The notes beneath the pieces are model-generated. The model saw only the letters and a program-made list of their open reading frames with translations, did not search any database and was not told the DNA's origin. From contig OZ034968.1 of NCBI GenBank assembly GCA_964030785.1, positions 73,888,427-73,952,426 of the forward strand: a stretch of 64,000 nt of DNA. The letters run 5' to 3'. The position numbers and the translations under genes were made by a program. The stretch is from Siderastrea siderea (lineage: Eukaryota; Cnidaria; Anthozoa; Scleractinia; Rhizangiidae). This document shows positions 34,608 to 46,870 of this stretch, one piece after another (the first letter of the stretch is position 1; every line of letters begins with the position of its first letter).

Positions 34608-37600
34608 TCAGAGTCCCTTGTTGAAGTACACATATTTCATTGGAGCTCCTCCCCTTTTCTTGATGATTTCTTGAAGCTCAGGTTCAAGCTTTGACACGGC
34701 TATGGAGCTAAAACAAACCAGAACAAAAAACCACAGCTTTATTATTAAGACTGAAAATAAAGAAATGGTATAATGAGCAGCAATTAGAGCTCTGTTGCTG
34801 TTATATCCTGTGGGAATTAGAGTGAATTTTAACAGCTTTCCTTTGATTGTCACCCACCAAAATACAACTTGAAGAAACTGATCCCCGTATAGTAAGTAGT
34901 TGGAAATGATCTGCAGGCCTGGCGAAGATTTTATGGATGAAACTGGGTCATGTAAAAGTTTACAAGGTGGGCATTTTCTGCCCCTCAGGGTGTCCAAATA
35001 TTTTGCACACCGTGCCTTCCTGTCAAAATCTACCACCAGTATTTAAAGACATTTGATACTAACCTTTTTTGTGGAAAGATTGCACAACATAAAGGAGTTG
35101 CAAACACCAAGCTTAAATAATGAAAACAATACAAGAAAACAATGTTGATTAGAGTATTTCAATTTATGTTTACATTATATAATTAGGTGTCTGTCTGTCC
35201 AGCTGATGGCCGACAATCATTTTTTGCTGCTGTTCAGCATGTCCATGATAGAGTGCCAAAAAAGTAGAATCACACATGTTTGTGCAGTCAAGTGCCATCA
35301 TAGTTACGCAAATTTTATGTAAAATAATTATGCAACAAAAACATTAAAATTAAAAGCTGAAAAAATGCTGATTGAAAATTTAATATAATTTCTTAATCCT
35401 GTTTACCTAGGGAAAACTAGACAAAGTAATATTAGTTCAGTTATTAATCACAAGTGAGAAGCAATATTAGTACAGTCTATACTCACCAAAGTCCAGTTAA
35501 AGCCACTGTGATTGGAGAAGCTAAAAATGGCCACCGCTATAATTAAAATAATAATAATTAATTCATATCATAATAACAAAATAATTATCTTCACCATAGG
35601 AAAAAAAAAATGTAAATGACAACGTGAAAACCAAAAAAAATTATGGTCACCTTCATAAAGGCCTTTGAATCCAGATGGTTCATTATCATTGGGGGGATAG
35701 CTGGAGAAGTAAAGATGTTAATCATAAGAGAGTTCTAAAAAAAACACAGTAGTCTTTCTGGGCTTTCATATTTGATCTCTAGCTCAAGATCAAAACAAGA
35801 GACATGCACATTCATTGTACATTGTACCACTAGCCATTAGACTTCATTTTTTATAAAACCAAAATGCAGGCACATTAGAGTTTACAACAAGTTTCTCAGC
35901 AGCAGTAGATATTCTAATGTCACATCAGAGCTGTGAATAAATCAAATCTTATACAAAAGAAATCAAAGCCAAGCATTCTCGACAATCTAGATGTGGCTTT
36001 TTAGAGACCCAGGTGAGGATATAGCTTTGACTGAAATGGGTAGATTTTCTTTCACTGTTTTTGTCACTGATCCATTTCAAGTTTTATTCACTCCCTACTA
36101 TCTGCACCAGCACATTTTTGAGGATAGAACAGGTGTTGCATTACCATGACTTAATGATATCCTGACAGACCTTTCACAAACTGTCAACCAATATAATTAT
36201 AATAAGGTTTCAATGTACTCCCACAGCCAGTGAAGAGCTACCTTTCAATCAAATCCTTCACAAAAAATTGTAGTCACTGTGATTAGAATAATAAATAGCA
36301 GAAACTCACACATTCCAGGTGTTGCCATAACAATTCTTGAAAAAACAACACTTGCTATGGCTTTCCTAGCAGCAGCCTGAAACAAATTCATGATTGTATC
36401 AAATACATGTAAATATATCAGTTATTACTAAATTCATTAATTTAGTTTATATTTATCTGATAGAATTGACATACTATCGTAACTTAACAAACCATTCTAA
36501 AAAACTTGAACATGGAAGCACAGTTTGTACACCAAACAGTGAATAGTTATTAAGAGGCTGTCTCTGTAAAAACCACCCACTCAATTTCGCGTCAAAAATA
36601 AGTTTGCCTGAAACTCTGCCAACTGAAAGACTTTACCGAGGCTAGAACTAAAACAGGTTTGGTTTGGTTCAAAATGATTTTCTGGCCGCTCTGGGAGCTG
36701 TTAAACATTTTGTCCCATCTGGCCCTGATTCAACATCTCGAAAATTAAAAATTAGGCATTTTTTGTGGCGTTGTAAAATATTCGATTCACGTCATCTAGC
36801 AATGAATTTTAAGTCCTTTTGCTCATAAGCCTTTCTAGTTTTCTAAATGAGAAACAATTTTCTTCTCGATTTAACCTGAAAGGCGAAATCAATCTTCTTA
36901 TGAGCCCTACCAATCGCCATCCGAACAAAGGCTGAAAATGTCCTTGATTTGGAAGCTTATTTTTATAATCTGGGACTTAGTTGGCAACTCTAGCTTAAAC
37001 AGCGGAAAAGTGCAATCCTTTGTCGTCACACATATGCAAAAACCCCTGTACGATTTAAGTATTTCAAAAGTTATGACCGTTTGTATCAGCACGTTTGCCC
37101 GCATTTGCGATTTTTCAGCCTAAATACTAATCGACACATTTCAATCAGATTTTGTCACAAATACAGCTCACCTGCTTCGCAGCTCGGGCTTATTTCCAAC
37201 TTCAGCCATTTTCCAGTTCCTGGGATAGCTCAATTACACCTACTAAAGCCACCCCAGGAACTGGAAAATGGCTGAAGTTGGAAATAAGCCCGAGCTGTGA
37301 AGCAGGTGAGCTGTATTTACAACAAAATCTGATCAAAATGTGTCGATTAGCATTTAGGCTGAAAAATCGCAAATGCGGGCAAACGTGCTGATACAAACGG
37401 TCATAACTTTTGAAATACTTAAATCGTACAGGGGTTTTTGCATATGTGTGACGATAAAGGATTGCACTTTTCCGCTATGTAAGCTAGAGTTGCCAACTAA
37501 GTCCCAGATTGTAAAAATAAGCTTCCAAATCAAGGGCATTTTCAGCCTTCGTTCGGATCTCGATTGGAAGGGCTCATAAGACGATTGATTTCGCCTTTCA

Positions 37601-40600
37601 GGTTAAATCGAGAAGAAAATTGTTTCTCATTTAGAAAACTGGAAAGGCTTATGAGCAAAATGATGTAAAATTCATCGCTAGATGACGCGAATTGCATATT
37701 TTACAACGCCACAAAAATGCCTATTAATTTTTAATTTTCGAGACGTTGAATCGGGCCCAGATCGGACAAAATGTTTAACAGCTCCCAGCGCGGCCAGAAA
37801 ATCATTTTGAACCAAACCAAACCTGTTTTAGTTCTAGCCTTGGTAAAGTCTTTCAGTTGGCAGAGTTTCAGGCAAACTTATTTTTGACGCGAAATTGAGT
37901 GGGTGGTTTTTACAGAGACAGCCTCTTAAATCACAGAGGAACAGTAAGTCAAACCTTAGATTCTCCAATTCTGTTTCCATCCTCGTCAGTGACTGGGATT
38001 CCCCTCGCCAGCTCTCTGCATTCAGAAAAATCAAACAAACTTAATTCTTCATCGTTAAGTCCTGTATAACAGCTTTTGGCTGCCCCATATAGCTTTAATT
38101 AATACAAGATTTCAAAGAGACCAATGGCCATTACTTAAGTTCTGTCTTTTGCAAATATTTTCGGCGAAAAAACAAATCATTTTTCCCAGACATTTTTCCA
38201 CTAATACTGAAAACCCATCCAATCTAAACCAACTGATATTTTTGAACTTATTATAATAATTATTTAATATATAAAGCCACTGACTCATAAAATAATGTAA
38301 AGATGGGGTGTTGACTTACGTTTGTCTCATGAGCGGGATGTTAACGCAGTTAGCTGCAGCAACAGCAGCAAATGGAACATATCTTCCTATGAGAGGAGGT
38401 GCTGACTGTGGAATAAACAAGATCGTTTTTATTTTTAAACTCGAACACGTCACTATATATACAGAACTCAACGCTTAATTGTTATAAAAACAATTAAGGA
38501 CCCAAAGAAGTGTTTCAAGAATGCAATAAACATGTGTAGTCAACAGTAATTATTGTTGAATGATGATTGTTGTATCACGGTGAGCCCAGACACTGAATTA
38601 ATTTAGCATACAACATTCCCGTGAACAAGCTGCCACAGCCCTCATTTTGTTTGCTTTTGCAACATAATTATTCAAGAAACATGGTCAAAACTTCCACAAA
38701 ATGTGCATGCATTGCCCTTGGCAGTAAACATGGACTTAATTCAACTTCCTTTAAACTCATACAAATTTGAATTTGGCTTCCTTTCATTTGTGAGGGGTTG
38801 GTGGTTATTTCGGTCTTTATGACACCCGGGGAGTCATGTATCTTGTATCTGGTATCCTGATTCAAACATCTAATAACAATAATATACAAGTGCTAGGAGC
38901 ATTTAACAAAGTCTCAATGCTCTTACAAGTAGGGAAATAATGATAACTAAGAATTGTGTGAACAGGTTGTACATTAAAATTAATTCTTTAATTTTTTTCT
39001 TTAATAAATTCGCTTAAATTATTAATGGCTAGTTCAATTTTAATAGAATGTCATATCTTTTTTCGTTTAGTGGCCAGGGGTGTTAAAGTGGAGCAATTTT
39101 ACCCAGTACAAAAAAGAAACCCAGGATCACAATAATTGTGATAATTTTTTGGTATAAATTAAAGACTGAGAAGCTCAGAACCATACCCTATTCTGCAGCA
39201 CATACCTTCATATAGCTCATATATGGGAATCCCCCCCCTCCCCCCGGGCAGGCAAGCCTGTTTCTGCATGTTATAAAATAAATGTTATACCTTTGTTAAC
39301 TGGTTTAGTCCCAAAGCTACTGCTACAGCTCCTGTTGTAGCAAAGCAATAACCTGTCAACAATTGTCTGCAAATCAGAAAAAAAAGTATATTTATTAAAT
39401 GTTTCTGCTCTAAGCTCAGAATCAATGTAAATCTTAATCTGTCGTAAATAACCTCATGGCTTTGTGATGAATATGCATCAACGTACGTCACTGACAAGTA
39501 CAGTAAAAACTTACTTGTTTGTGATAAGCGAGTCACCACTTCTGTTTGTGTAGTTCACTATTGCATTAAATGACTGATTAATCCACTGCCAGAAAAGCAC
39601 AGCTGATGTACTCCTGAAATATACAATTAAAAAATTAATTCACATCAACTTTCTACAGGCATATCTTTGTTTATGTCAACAGTAATCACTGCGATATCAT
39701 ATATTAACAAAAATTAGGCCAGTCAAACAAAAAGTACAGCAGAAAAAATGAAAGACACTGTCACATTTAGCAAATGTAGCAAATGTGAGAGAAAAATGTT
39801 GAAAATTGACAGCCAGAGATATTCCTTCTCAAAAAAGGGCATTTATGATAGAAATTTCCCATGCACATGAAAGATCAAATGGGATTCATCCACGTGCTGT
39901 TCCCATCTCTGCTTTGTAGCTCAGATGGTAGAGCAGTGGCCTAGTAACCCGAAGGTCGTGGGTTCGAGTCCCACCTAAGCCACTGAATTTTTTTCAGTGG
40001 CTTGGATTTGCAGTCTAGCAATAAGCCAAGTTTTTAAATATGTTGTGTGAAGCTTGTTTCATTATCCTTTCTCTTTCAAACCTAACTGTGAACTAAATTT
40101 ATTACCAGAGCTCTTTCTAGCAATGACGTCTGAAAGACTATCAAGTGAATTAACTTTCAAGATGTAAACAATGGCATCAACAAAGCTCACCCTATAGTGA
40201 TTTCCCTGGTAGAAATTCTGCCCAAGATCTTAATAAGATCCTAAGAGGATCTTGTAGGATCCTAACCCAGGATTCTGATAAGATACTGCATAAGATCCTG
40301 AAGGATCCTGTAGGATCCTAAACAAGATCTTATAGGATCCTATAGGATCCTAAACGGGATCCTAGACAATCTTAAGCAAGATCCTGAAAGACTTTCCAGG
40401 ATCCTGAGTGGGATCCTATAAAACATGGTTAGGATTATTGCCATTTAGGATCCTGGGTAGGATCCTATGTGAACTTACAGGATCCTGTAGGGTCTTATAG
40501 GATCCTAGAAAATCCTGTAGGATCCTGTATAGGATTTTTACCAGGGTTGGATTCAGCATCAGTAGTCTGCAATGGTTATCATTTTTTTTAGCCAAACAGA

Positions 40601-43600
40601 CATAACAATGGCCAAAACACTCAACACATTAAACGAAAACAAGCAGATTCCTTAGAGGACATAACTAATTATTAAAACTTAAAGGTTCAAAGGTTCAAAT
40701 AAGGTCTAACACTATTGTAAAAAATTAAATCTAAAACCCAAGCTTTCGCCGATCAACGGCATCATCAGGGATAAGAAAAATATTCCGCGTAGGCCTATAT
40801 ATAAATGTAAAGTAAGATGTAGACTGCGAGTAGTCTCTAATTTTGGCGATGGCGATTGTGGGGCGGGCGAAATACACACACGCGCGTGCGCGAAATCTCA
40901 AGGCGACGCGACGCGAAGGGAGCGCCGAAAATTAGAGACTACAGACAAAGCCAGGGAGTTTGAATTAAGCGCGTACATTCCAAGTGCAAAACTCTGATTG
41001 GCCCTTTCTTGGATACCTGTCAATAATCTGGCAACAGTACACAAGCCGCTGTCAACACTCGTGATAACATCGACTCCAATCAGTCTGCTAAGATGGCAGA
41101 CAGATTACAGGTGTGACAAATAGCGAGGTGAATCAGGGGGAAAGTTTAAAATTATATTTGGTTCGGCTCAAGACTGGTTGTCCAAAGCTGTTAAAATCAC
41201 AATCTACTCGTTTGCTGTGAGTTGAGATCTCATTTCAATTTTAACATCGATACGTGACCGATCGACCGGAACAAAGTATTGTCTGCACGGAACAAACCGG
41301 CTCCCTGACTGGTCTGTTTTGCTCTGTGTTGAAATAAAACTTTCGGTAAAAGTTGAAGGAGGTTTTTTTGCGTCTCTAGCCACGAATTTTTTTCGATGTG
41401 AGCTTAGAAAGTGGCTGAAAACAACCTCTGCCGGCGAAGCTCATGTACAATTATGCCCGATGCGAATTAGATGCAACGTACAGTAAAAGAGCCCACTGGA
41501 AGTATGTTTTTTTTTTAACAGAAACTTCCCGGCTCGCTGGAAGCTTCATTTTCGTTCGCATCGATCTCAAACTTTCGGTAAAAGTAGAAAAAATTTTGCG
41601 GCGTCTTCGACGTTATTTCTTTTTTCCATAGGATTTTTGGAGGCGAAGAAAATGACCTTGGCGACTGCTAAACCCGTAAAAGTATTTGATGGGCGACTGC
41701 TAAACCCGTAAAAGTGTTTGACGGGCTTTTGGTGTGACAGGGCCGCTTCTTGGGTCGAAAAATTTATTGACGACCGAAAAGACTCAATGTTCATTTCTTC
41801 TTCGAGAATAAGAGGCTGTAATTTTTCCTCTCGATCTGGTCGAATCAAAATAAACAACGCGCAGTGTTTCATTTGCGATATTAAACATCTTCCGCAGTTT
41901 ATCGATGACAGGAGCAAGTGATAGGAGCAAAGAGAAGGAATTCCATTGGTTGCGCCTAATTGGCTTGAAAGACGATATGAAATTTACACCGCAAAATCAC
42001 TCGGCCGTGAAAGGTCAAAATCCCTGGCTTTGTCTGTAGTCTCTAATTTTCGGCGCTCCCTTCGCGTCGCGTCGCCTCGAAATTTCGCGCGCGCGCGTGT
42101 GTGTATTTCGCCCGCCCCACAATCGCCATCGCCAAAATTAGAGACTACTCGCAGTCTAAGTAAGATGTGAAAAAAGCATAAGAATGTGGCAAGTATGTAA
42201 AATTTATAAAACTATAGGACGGTACAAATATGAAAAGGAAACGAATAAAGTGGTCTAATGAGGGAGTGTCATTGCACAAAGGGTCTATCCACATATGTTA
42301 AAACAGTCACTAGAACAAAAGGTCTGCGAATTCGCTTCAAATAGGCGTAGATTGACGGGGTCGTTTTCCAGTACAATGGTCTTGATTTCAATGCCTTTGT
42401 AGTTTTTGTTTTGGCATGTGGAGATATGTTTCTTTACAGAGGAATTTTCACTATTGAGGTGTTCTTTTACACGATCGTGGATGAAACGTGTAGTGCTCCC
42501 AATGTAGTGTTGGTTGCAATTGTTACAGGTGATTTGGTACACGGCGTTCCTTAAAAGGCATAATTTGGTTTTGGATGTGGGACAGTTGTCCCTGGTGCAC
42601 ATACGCTTTTTTCACATCTTACTTTACATTTATATATAGGCCTACGTAGAATATTTTTCTTATCCATGATGATGCTGTTGATCGGCGAAAGCTTGGATTT
42701 TAGATTTAATTTTTTGCAATAGTGTTAGGCCTCATTTGAACCTTTGAACCTTTAAGTTTTAAAAATGCTATTGAAGGACAACATTCAAAGATTATAACTA
42801 ATTATGTTCAAAGAAACATGAACTGATATACTTTGTCTTACTTGTAAAATGTCATCATACAGCCACATATTGACATGTTCATTGGTACTTGTGCTGACAT
42901 TCTTCCAATTGGGAACATTTTTTCTCCAGTGTCAGGATGGAAGGCTGATTCATATACTTTTTTAGCTCTCCAAACTTGTTCATCAGTGGTGCCCGATGGT
43001 TCTTTGTTGTGTCTGTTCACAAAAGATACTGGTAAGCTATTTTATTAGCCTGACAATACTCCAAAGTAAAAATGCATCAGGATGTTTGGAGGTTGCAGGA
43101 TGTTAGATGTTGTGTTGTGACACGCAGAAAAAAGCCTGGTACCTGACACCAAAATGAGGCATTTTAGGATAAACAAAAAATCGTTTTACTGCTAACATAC
43201 ACAAACTGCACAGAAATTAGTACAAATTTCTTCAATAACAAGCTCCCTGGTTACAGATTTCACTCAGGATCAGTACAGGATCCAGGTGATAATGTTTATT
43301 GCTGTGCTCCTTGTTGTAATCCGAAAGGAAACGTATACTCTCATGAGAAAAGAGCCCAAGGCTGCTGGCTAAGAGAAATTTAAAGGAGCCCTTCAGACTC
43401 CTAAGCTTAAAATTAAGGAGCCTGAGCTTTAATTGAGGTTGGAGCCCAGCCAATGACGTCTCCTACCAATATGAAATATTTTGCTGACATTTAGTGAAAA
43501 GGCTTTAAAATTCTGTTAGAAATAAGTATGATCAGCGACTCACATCTATTAAAGATTATTGACACCCAGTGTACATGTTTAATAGAAAAAAAGGTGGGGA

Positions 43601-44454
43601 ACCAAGGTACACGTATCACATTCTACTTTATGATCTTTGGGATGTGAATGTTAGGTAAACAGCATGGAAATTGAAGCAATTACTTTTGGAAAATTTTAGG
43701 CGCCCACACGGGTTCCCAGTACAGAAATTTGGTCGCCCACACTTGTAACTTAGGCGTCCCAGGCTGCCGGGCTCCTGCTAGGCAGCAGCCTTGGAGCCCG
43801 ATAATTTTGCTTTTCGAAGGATCCAAACTATTACGGGCAAATTGGTTACAGAGTGATGCTTTCATTTTTCCTTCGGCGACTATCCTTAAATGCCTCAATT
43901 CCATGCTCGGCCACTCACTCACCCCAGGTTAGCTGCCATTTGTGAATTCAGTGTATGATCTTGGATTATCGTCAACTTGGAATATCAACTCTACGGAACT
44001 TTACAAACACTGTAGGGGCCCTCTTCTTAGAGTAAAATAATAAAAATTAATGCAAAGGGAATGGATGCTGTCATAAAATCGCAACAGTGGACAAAAGTAA
44101 GAAAATGACACCGACTTGCTAAAGATCTTAAAGAGAAGAGATTAAAAACATCTTTCAATGTAATCCATTATTTTGATGGAGCAAGTCAGTCAATCATTTT
44201 CTCTCATCCTGAATTCCATAAATATCTCCCCACCCCCCTCCGTGCAGTACACAAAGACATTACAGTATCTATCTATTTTCATACCTGTACTTCGTAAGGA
44301 GTTCTTTTGCTTCATCAAGTTCCTTGGCTGTGCATAAAATATTTCTTGGGTCAGTAACTGTAAAGAAGTGTTTGGCACGCCCAAGATATGTTGACTGGTC
44401 ATAGCGGGGAGCATTCAAATTAATCCTCCCACCATCTATTCTAACAGCTTCCAT
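34608..44454 (-). CDS. SFXN1: Sideroflexin, SFXN1/3 type (complete)
   Basis: Eleven coding exons (44285-44454, 42842-43012, 39515-39613, 39291-39366, 38320-38405, 37955-38015, 36310-36376, 35651-35700, 35487-35536, 35064-35111, 34608-34707) join in phase to 325 residues; human SFXN1 has 322. Sideroflexins are multi-pass mitochondrial inner-membrane carriers, and SFXN1/3 import serine for one-carbon metabolism. Visible hallmarks are [20 protein letters not shown] near the N-terminus, [12 protein letters not shown] at about 78-89, [63 protein letters not shown] and the ending KYVYFNKGL. Several hydrophobic stretches fit the known five-helix membrane core. The first coding exon is preceded by an AG acceptor at 44459-44460, so an upstream noncoding exon is likely. 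SFXN1 and SFXN3 cannot be separated here. Intron 2 is filled with mobile elements. Confidence 0.96.
36550..37929. mobile_element. TTAA-flanked near-perfect palindrome in sideroflexin intron 6
   Basis: TTAA lies at 36550-36553 and 37926-37929. Two arms of about 0.67 kb begin GAGGCTGTCTCTGTAAAAAC and run inverted to meet around a loop of roughly 28 bases at 37225-37252. Open frames in one arm are mirrored in the other, as expected for a palindrome, and none looks like a gene. Confidence 0.88.
39910..39982 (+). tRNA. tRNA-Thr(AGT)-like sequence, probably a pseudogene or SINE head
   Basis: Box A (TAGCTCAGATGG) and box B (GGTTCGAGTCC) are intact, the D stem GCTC/GAGC and T stem GTGGG/CCCAC pair perfectly, and the anticodon loop reads CTAGTAA with anticodon AGT. 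The acceptor stem has two mismatches and the anticodon stem has mismatches at its top and bottom pairs, so a functional gene is doubtful. It lies in sideroflexin intron 2 on the opposite strand. Confidence 0.55.
40204..40546. mobile_element. MITE packed with AGGATCCT repeats
   Basis: The ends are inverted (CCCTGGTAGAAATTCT against CCCTGGTAAAAATCCT). Between them the self-complementary octamer AGGATCCT or close variants recur about every 12-25 bases, often as AGGATCCTGTAGGATCCTA. It has no coding capacity. Confidence 0.75.
40821..42157. mobile_element. Long-TIR DNA element nested in the Penelope remnant (MULE-like)
   Basis: The arms of about 110-130 bp begin AGACTGCGAGTAGTCTCTAA and are inverted copies, with CG-rich parts containing GGCGACGCGACGCGAAGGGA. 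An exact 11-bp direct repeat AAGTAAGATGT flanks it (40810-40820, 42158-42168). The long target duplication and long inverted ends fit Mutator-like elements; no transposase remains. Confidence 0.75.
42285..42602 (-). pseudogene. Penelope-like GIY-YIG endonuclease fragment
   Basis: The open frame contains [20 protein letters not shown] and HDRVKEHL, the core of the GIY-YIG nuclease domain of Penelope-like retroelements, followed by a KKHISTCQN segment. No reverse transcriptase is attached, so this is a 5'-truncated copy. It is a different subfamily from the fragment at 13.2 kb. Confidence 0.82.
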
Positions 44455-45461
44455 GTTTCTGGAAAAAATTTGCATAAGTTACATGAAATATTGATCAAGT
44501 GTGCACCATAATCTTACCACTGCGTAATTAACAAAGGATGTACAATAACACGAACTTGATACAAATCAACAATATAACAATGAAAATACAATTCACACAA
44601 GTTAGTCAATTCATGATCACAAGAGACTGCACTTGAATGTATGACTTGTACCAGTGGTGAGTCTGGTACTTTTCACTGAAATAACATGAGAAACCATTTC
44701 AGTGAACATTCAAAGAATAATCACTGACAGGGGAAAAAGTTACCAGTAACTAAAGGTTAAACTGATGCACTTGATGCACTATGTGCATTTAGCAATTCTG
44801 ATTTGTTATTCTCGCTAGTGATATTGGTATTAAAACATAACACTCGAGATTCACAGTGTGACATCATCACTCAAGGTACATCTGGAGACCAGACTCAAAA
44901 GAGTCAAAAATATGCAAGGTTACAAAATATTAGTTGCCAGGCAGAGCTCAACAGATCAAGGGCCTTATTTGTAAACAGAAAGGTCATAACACTGGTTTCA
45001 GTACAAGAACAAAGTTTAGTGATTATACTGTGCTTGAAAGAAATGTGTGGAATATAGACTCAACTTTTCCTTGAAAGTGGTCATGTGAACAGCACTGAAA
45101 TCACTAACACTGCTTGTGAGTATCATACTTTTTAGGCAAATGCAAATATCAGTGATATCCAGTGTTTGGCATAGATATATTGACCCACACTTAGCTACAG
45201 ACTTAATCGTATCTATTACAAAAATGCTCAGTTGTGATTGGACCTCCGCGCCCCTATTTGATGTGTAATTGGAGGGTGATCACTTGGGTGTCCAATTACA
45301 GCTGTCCAATTTGAACTTTTTGTAACTGGATAACTGTAATCGGACAACTACGCTGTGCGTGCACCAACCAGGTGCACTGAAATGGGTTCTCTTTTAGCTG
45401 TTTCACTTTGTGTCGTACAATTCAGGGGTAATCGCACTCATAATTTCAAATATTGTCCTCG

Positions 45462-45566
45462 TGTTACATCATGCCCCCAGCATTGTTATGTCAAGCCCAA
45501 GCATGCTTTGGGGGAGTAATAAACGTGGCGTCCATTTTATATGTTTGGTTCTTGTGTTCTTCAACA
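45462..45566 (+). repeat. 5' LTR
   Basis: It starts TGTTACATCATGCCCCCAGC and ends CTTCAACA. It includes AATAAA within GTAATAAACG, usable as a poly(A) signal. Confidence 0.9.
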
Positions 45567-45584
45567 TGGTGTCAGAAGTGGGAT
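45567..45584 (+). promoter_or_regulatory. Primer-binding site
   Basis: TGGTGTCAGAAGTGGGAT abuts the 5' LTR. The leading TGG would pair with the CCA end of a tRNA; a leucine tRNA is a plausible primer but was not verified. Confidence 0.7.
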
Positions 45585-45630
45585 AAAACTGATTGAACAC
45601 TCTTCCCAGAAAATTAAGATAAAACTGATT

Positions 45631-46837
45631 ATGGTGTCCTCATCAGGACAGGGAGTCGCGGCAGTCACGTTACCGACGTTTTCGACCTCGGGAGATCCAC
45701 GAAGGAATTGTGAAAAATTCATTCAGATGTTGAAAGATTGGTGTGAGCTCAATGGATGGTACAACAGCGAGCCATTGCCACCTCCTGCCCAAGAAGGAGA
45801 GGAACCAGTACCTGTTCGGCCAGTGTGGCTGGCAAAAGGCAAAGCTATGGCAGCTTTCCGCTCCGCCATCACTGGCAACGAAGAAATCGAAAACCTTGTG
45901 CAGGGCTTTCAACTGTCAGACGGAGAGAACAAAGTTCGCCCAAATGAAACAAGAGCACCAAGAATCTGTCACAGCCTGGGAAGGACAAGTGAAACAACAA
46001 GGTAGGAGATTAGAGTATTGTGATAAATGCGAGGACCAGTTACTTAGAGACAAATTTATATCTGGGATCAACAACGAGAGACTGATGTCAAAACTTCTGG
46101 ATAAGGGCCACAGAGATAAAGTACATGTAACTAAAGAAGTAGTCCCATTCAAAACAATGTTGCAGATAGCTAAGAACTTTGAACAATGTGAAAAGGCAAA
46201 AGCAGTAATGCAGCAAGCTAAAGGGCCCACTGAACAAGTAAACTACACAGGCACAAGGAAACCTTCCAAGTCAGAGCAAAACTGGGGTCAAGGTCAGTCT
46301 AGTCAGAGCAAATCAGAGCAAAACTGGGGTCAAGGTCAGTCTAGTCAGAGCAAATCAGAGCAAAACTGGGGTCAAGGTCAGTCTAGTTGCCAGGGCAAAA
46401 CTGATATCTGTCAGTATTGTGCAGGGCCTTCACATCCTCGCTCCATATGCCCAGCTTCAAACAAGCGATGTTCTAAGAAGGGCTGTGGGAGAATCGGACA
46501 TTTTGCCCGCGCATGTCGAATGGGAGCACCTGCTTTCGCCAAACCTTTGGAGCCCGTGAGCACCAAACACCAGGCACGCCACCTTGATGCCAGTTTAAAT
46601 GAGGAGTATGAAACTGATCTCTTTCAGGTGGAGGTGAAACCAGAAAAGTATGCCCAAAGTGTCTATAGTACCACAGAAGACCCCCATGGCACCCGGGTGG
46701 GTCTTAAGTTTTTCAGCCACTTAAAACTTGGAGTGACCAAGGACAGGACCAAATCAATTAGGGTGCAATTGGACACTGTCTCCACTTGCAACACACTGCC
46801 AGAAAATCTCGCCCTCTCGTTGATTCCTCCTGGGTAG
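45631..46837 (+). pseudogene. Gag with zinc knuckles and protease start, frame-shifted
   Basis: The Gag frame starts at the ATG at 45631 and continues in a second frame from about 45930, so one frame shift is needed. The C-terminal part has a threefold SKSEQNWGQGQSSQ repeat and a cysteine/histidine zinc-binding region with CQYCAGPSHPRSIC followed by CSKKGCGRIGHFARAC. Near the end the aspartic-protease site reads VQLDTVSTC where DTG or DSG is expected, so the protease looks inactive. Gag normally forms the particle and binds RNA. Confidence 0.8.
46270..46386 (+). repeat. 42-bp tandem repeat in gag, about 3 copies
   Basis: Near-identical 42-bp units keep the reading frame and add a hydrophilic Gln/Ser-rich spacer just before the zinc knuckles. 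Confidence 0.85.
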
Positions 46838-46870
46838 AAGATTAAAGATTACCTCACTCCTAGTAGAGCA

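Larger units (their letters stand above)
40673..42762. mobile_element. Penelope-like element remnant with inverted ends
   Basis: The outer arms (about 40673-40820 and 42603-42762) are inverted copies sharing AACTTAAAGGTTCAAAGG, CCAAGCTTTCGCCGATCAAC and AGGCCTATATATAAATGTAA. A GIY-YIG endonuclease fragment lies just inside the right arm. The reverse transcriptase is missing, and most of the middle is a nested inverted-repeat element. It occupies sideroflexin intron 2. Confidence 0.7.

Noticed and set aside
36907..37579. Paired open frames near 37 kb as two related genes
   Set aside because: They are mirror copies of each other produced by the palindrome.
45230..45461. CCAATTACA-type repeats beside the LTR element as part of that element
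   Set aside because: The LTR boundary and the CTCG duplication place them outside; they belong to an older repeat split by the insertion.
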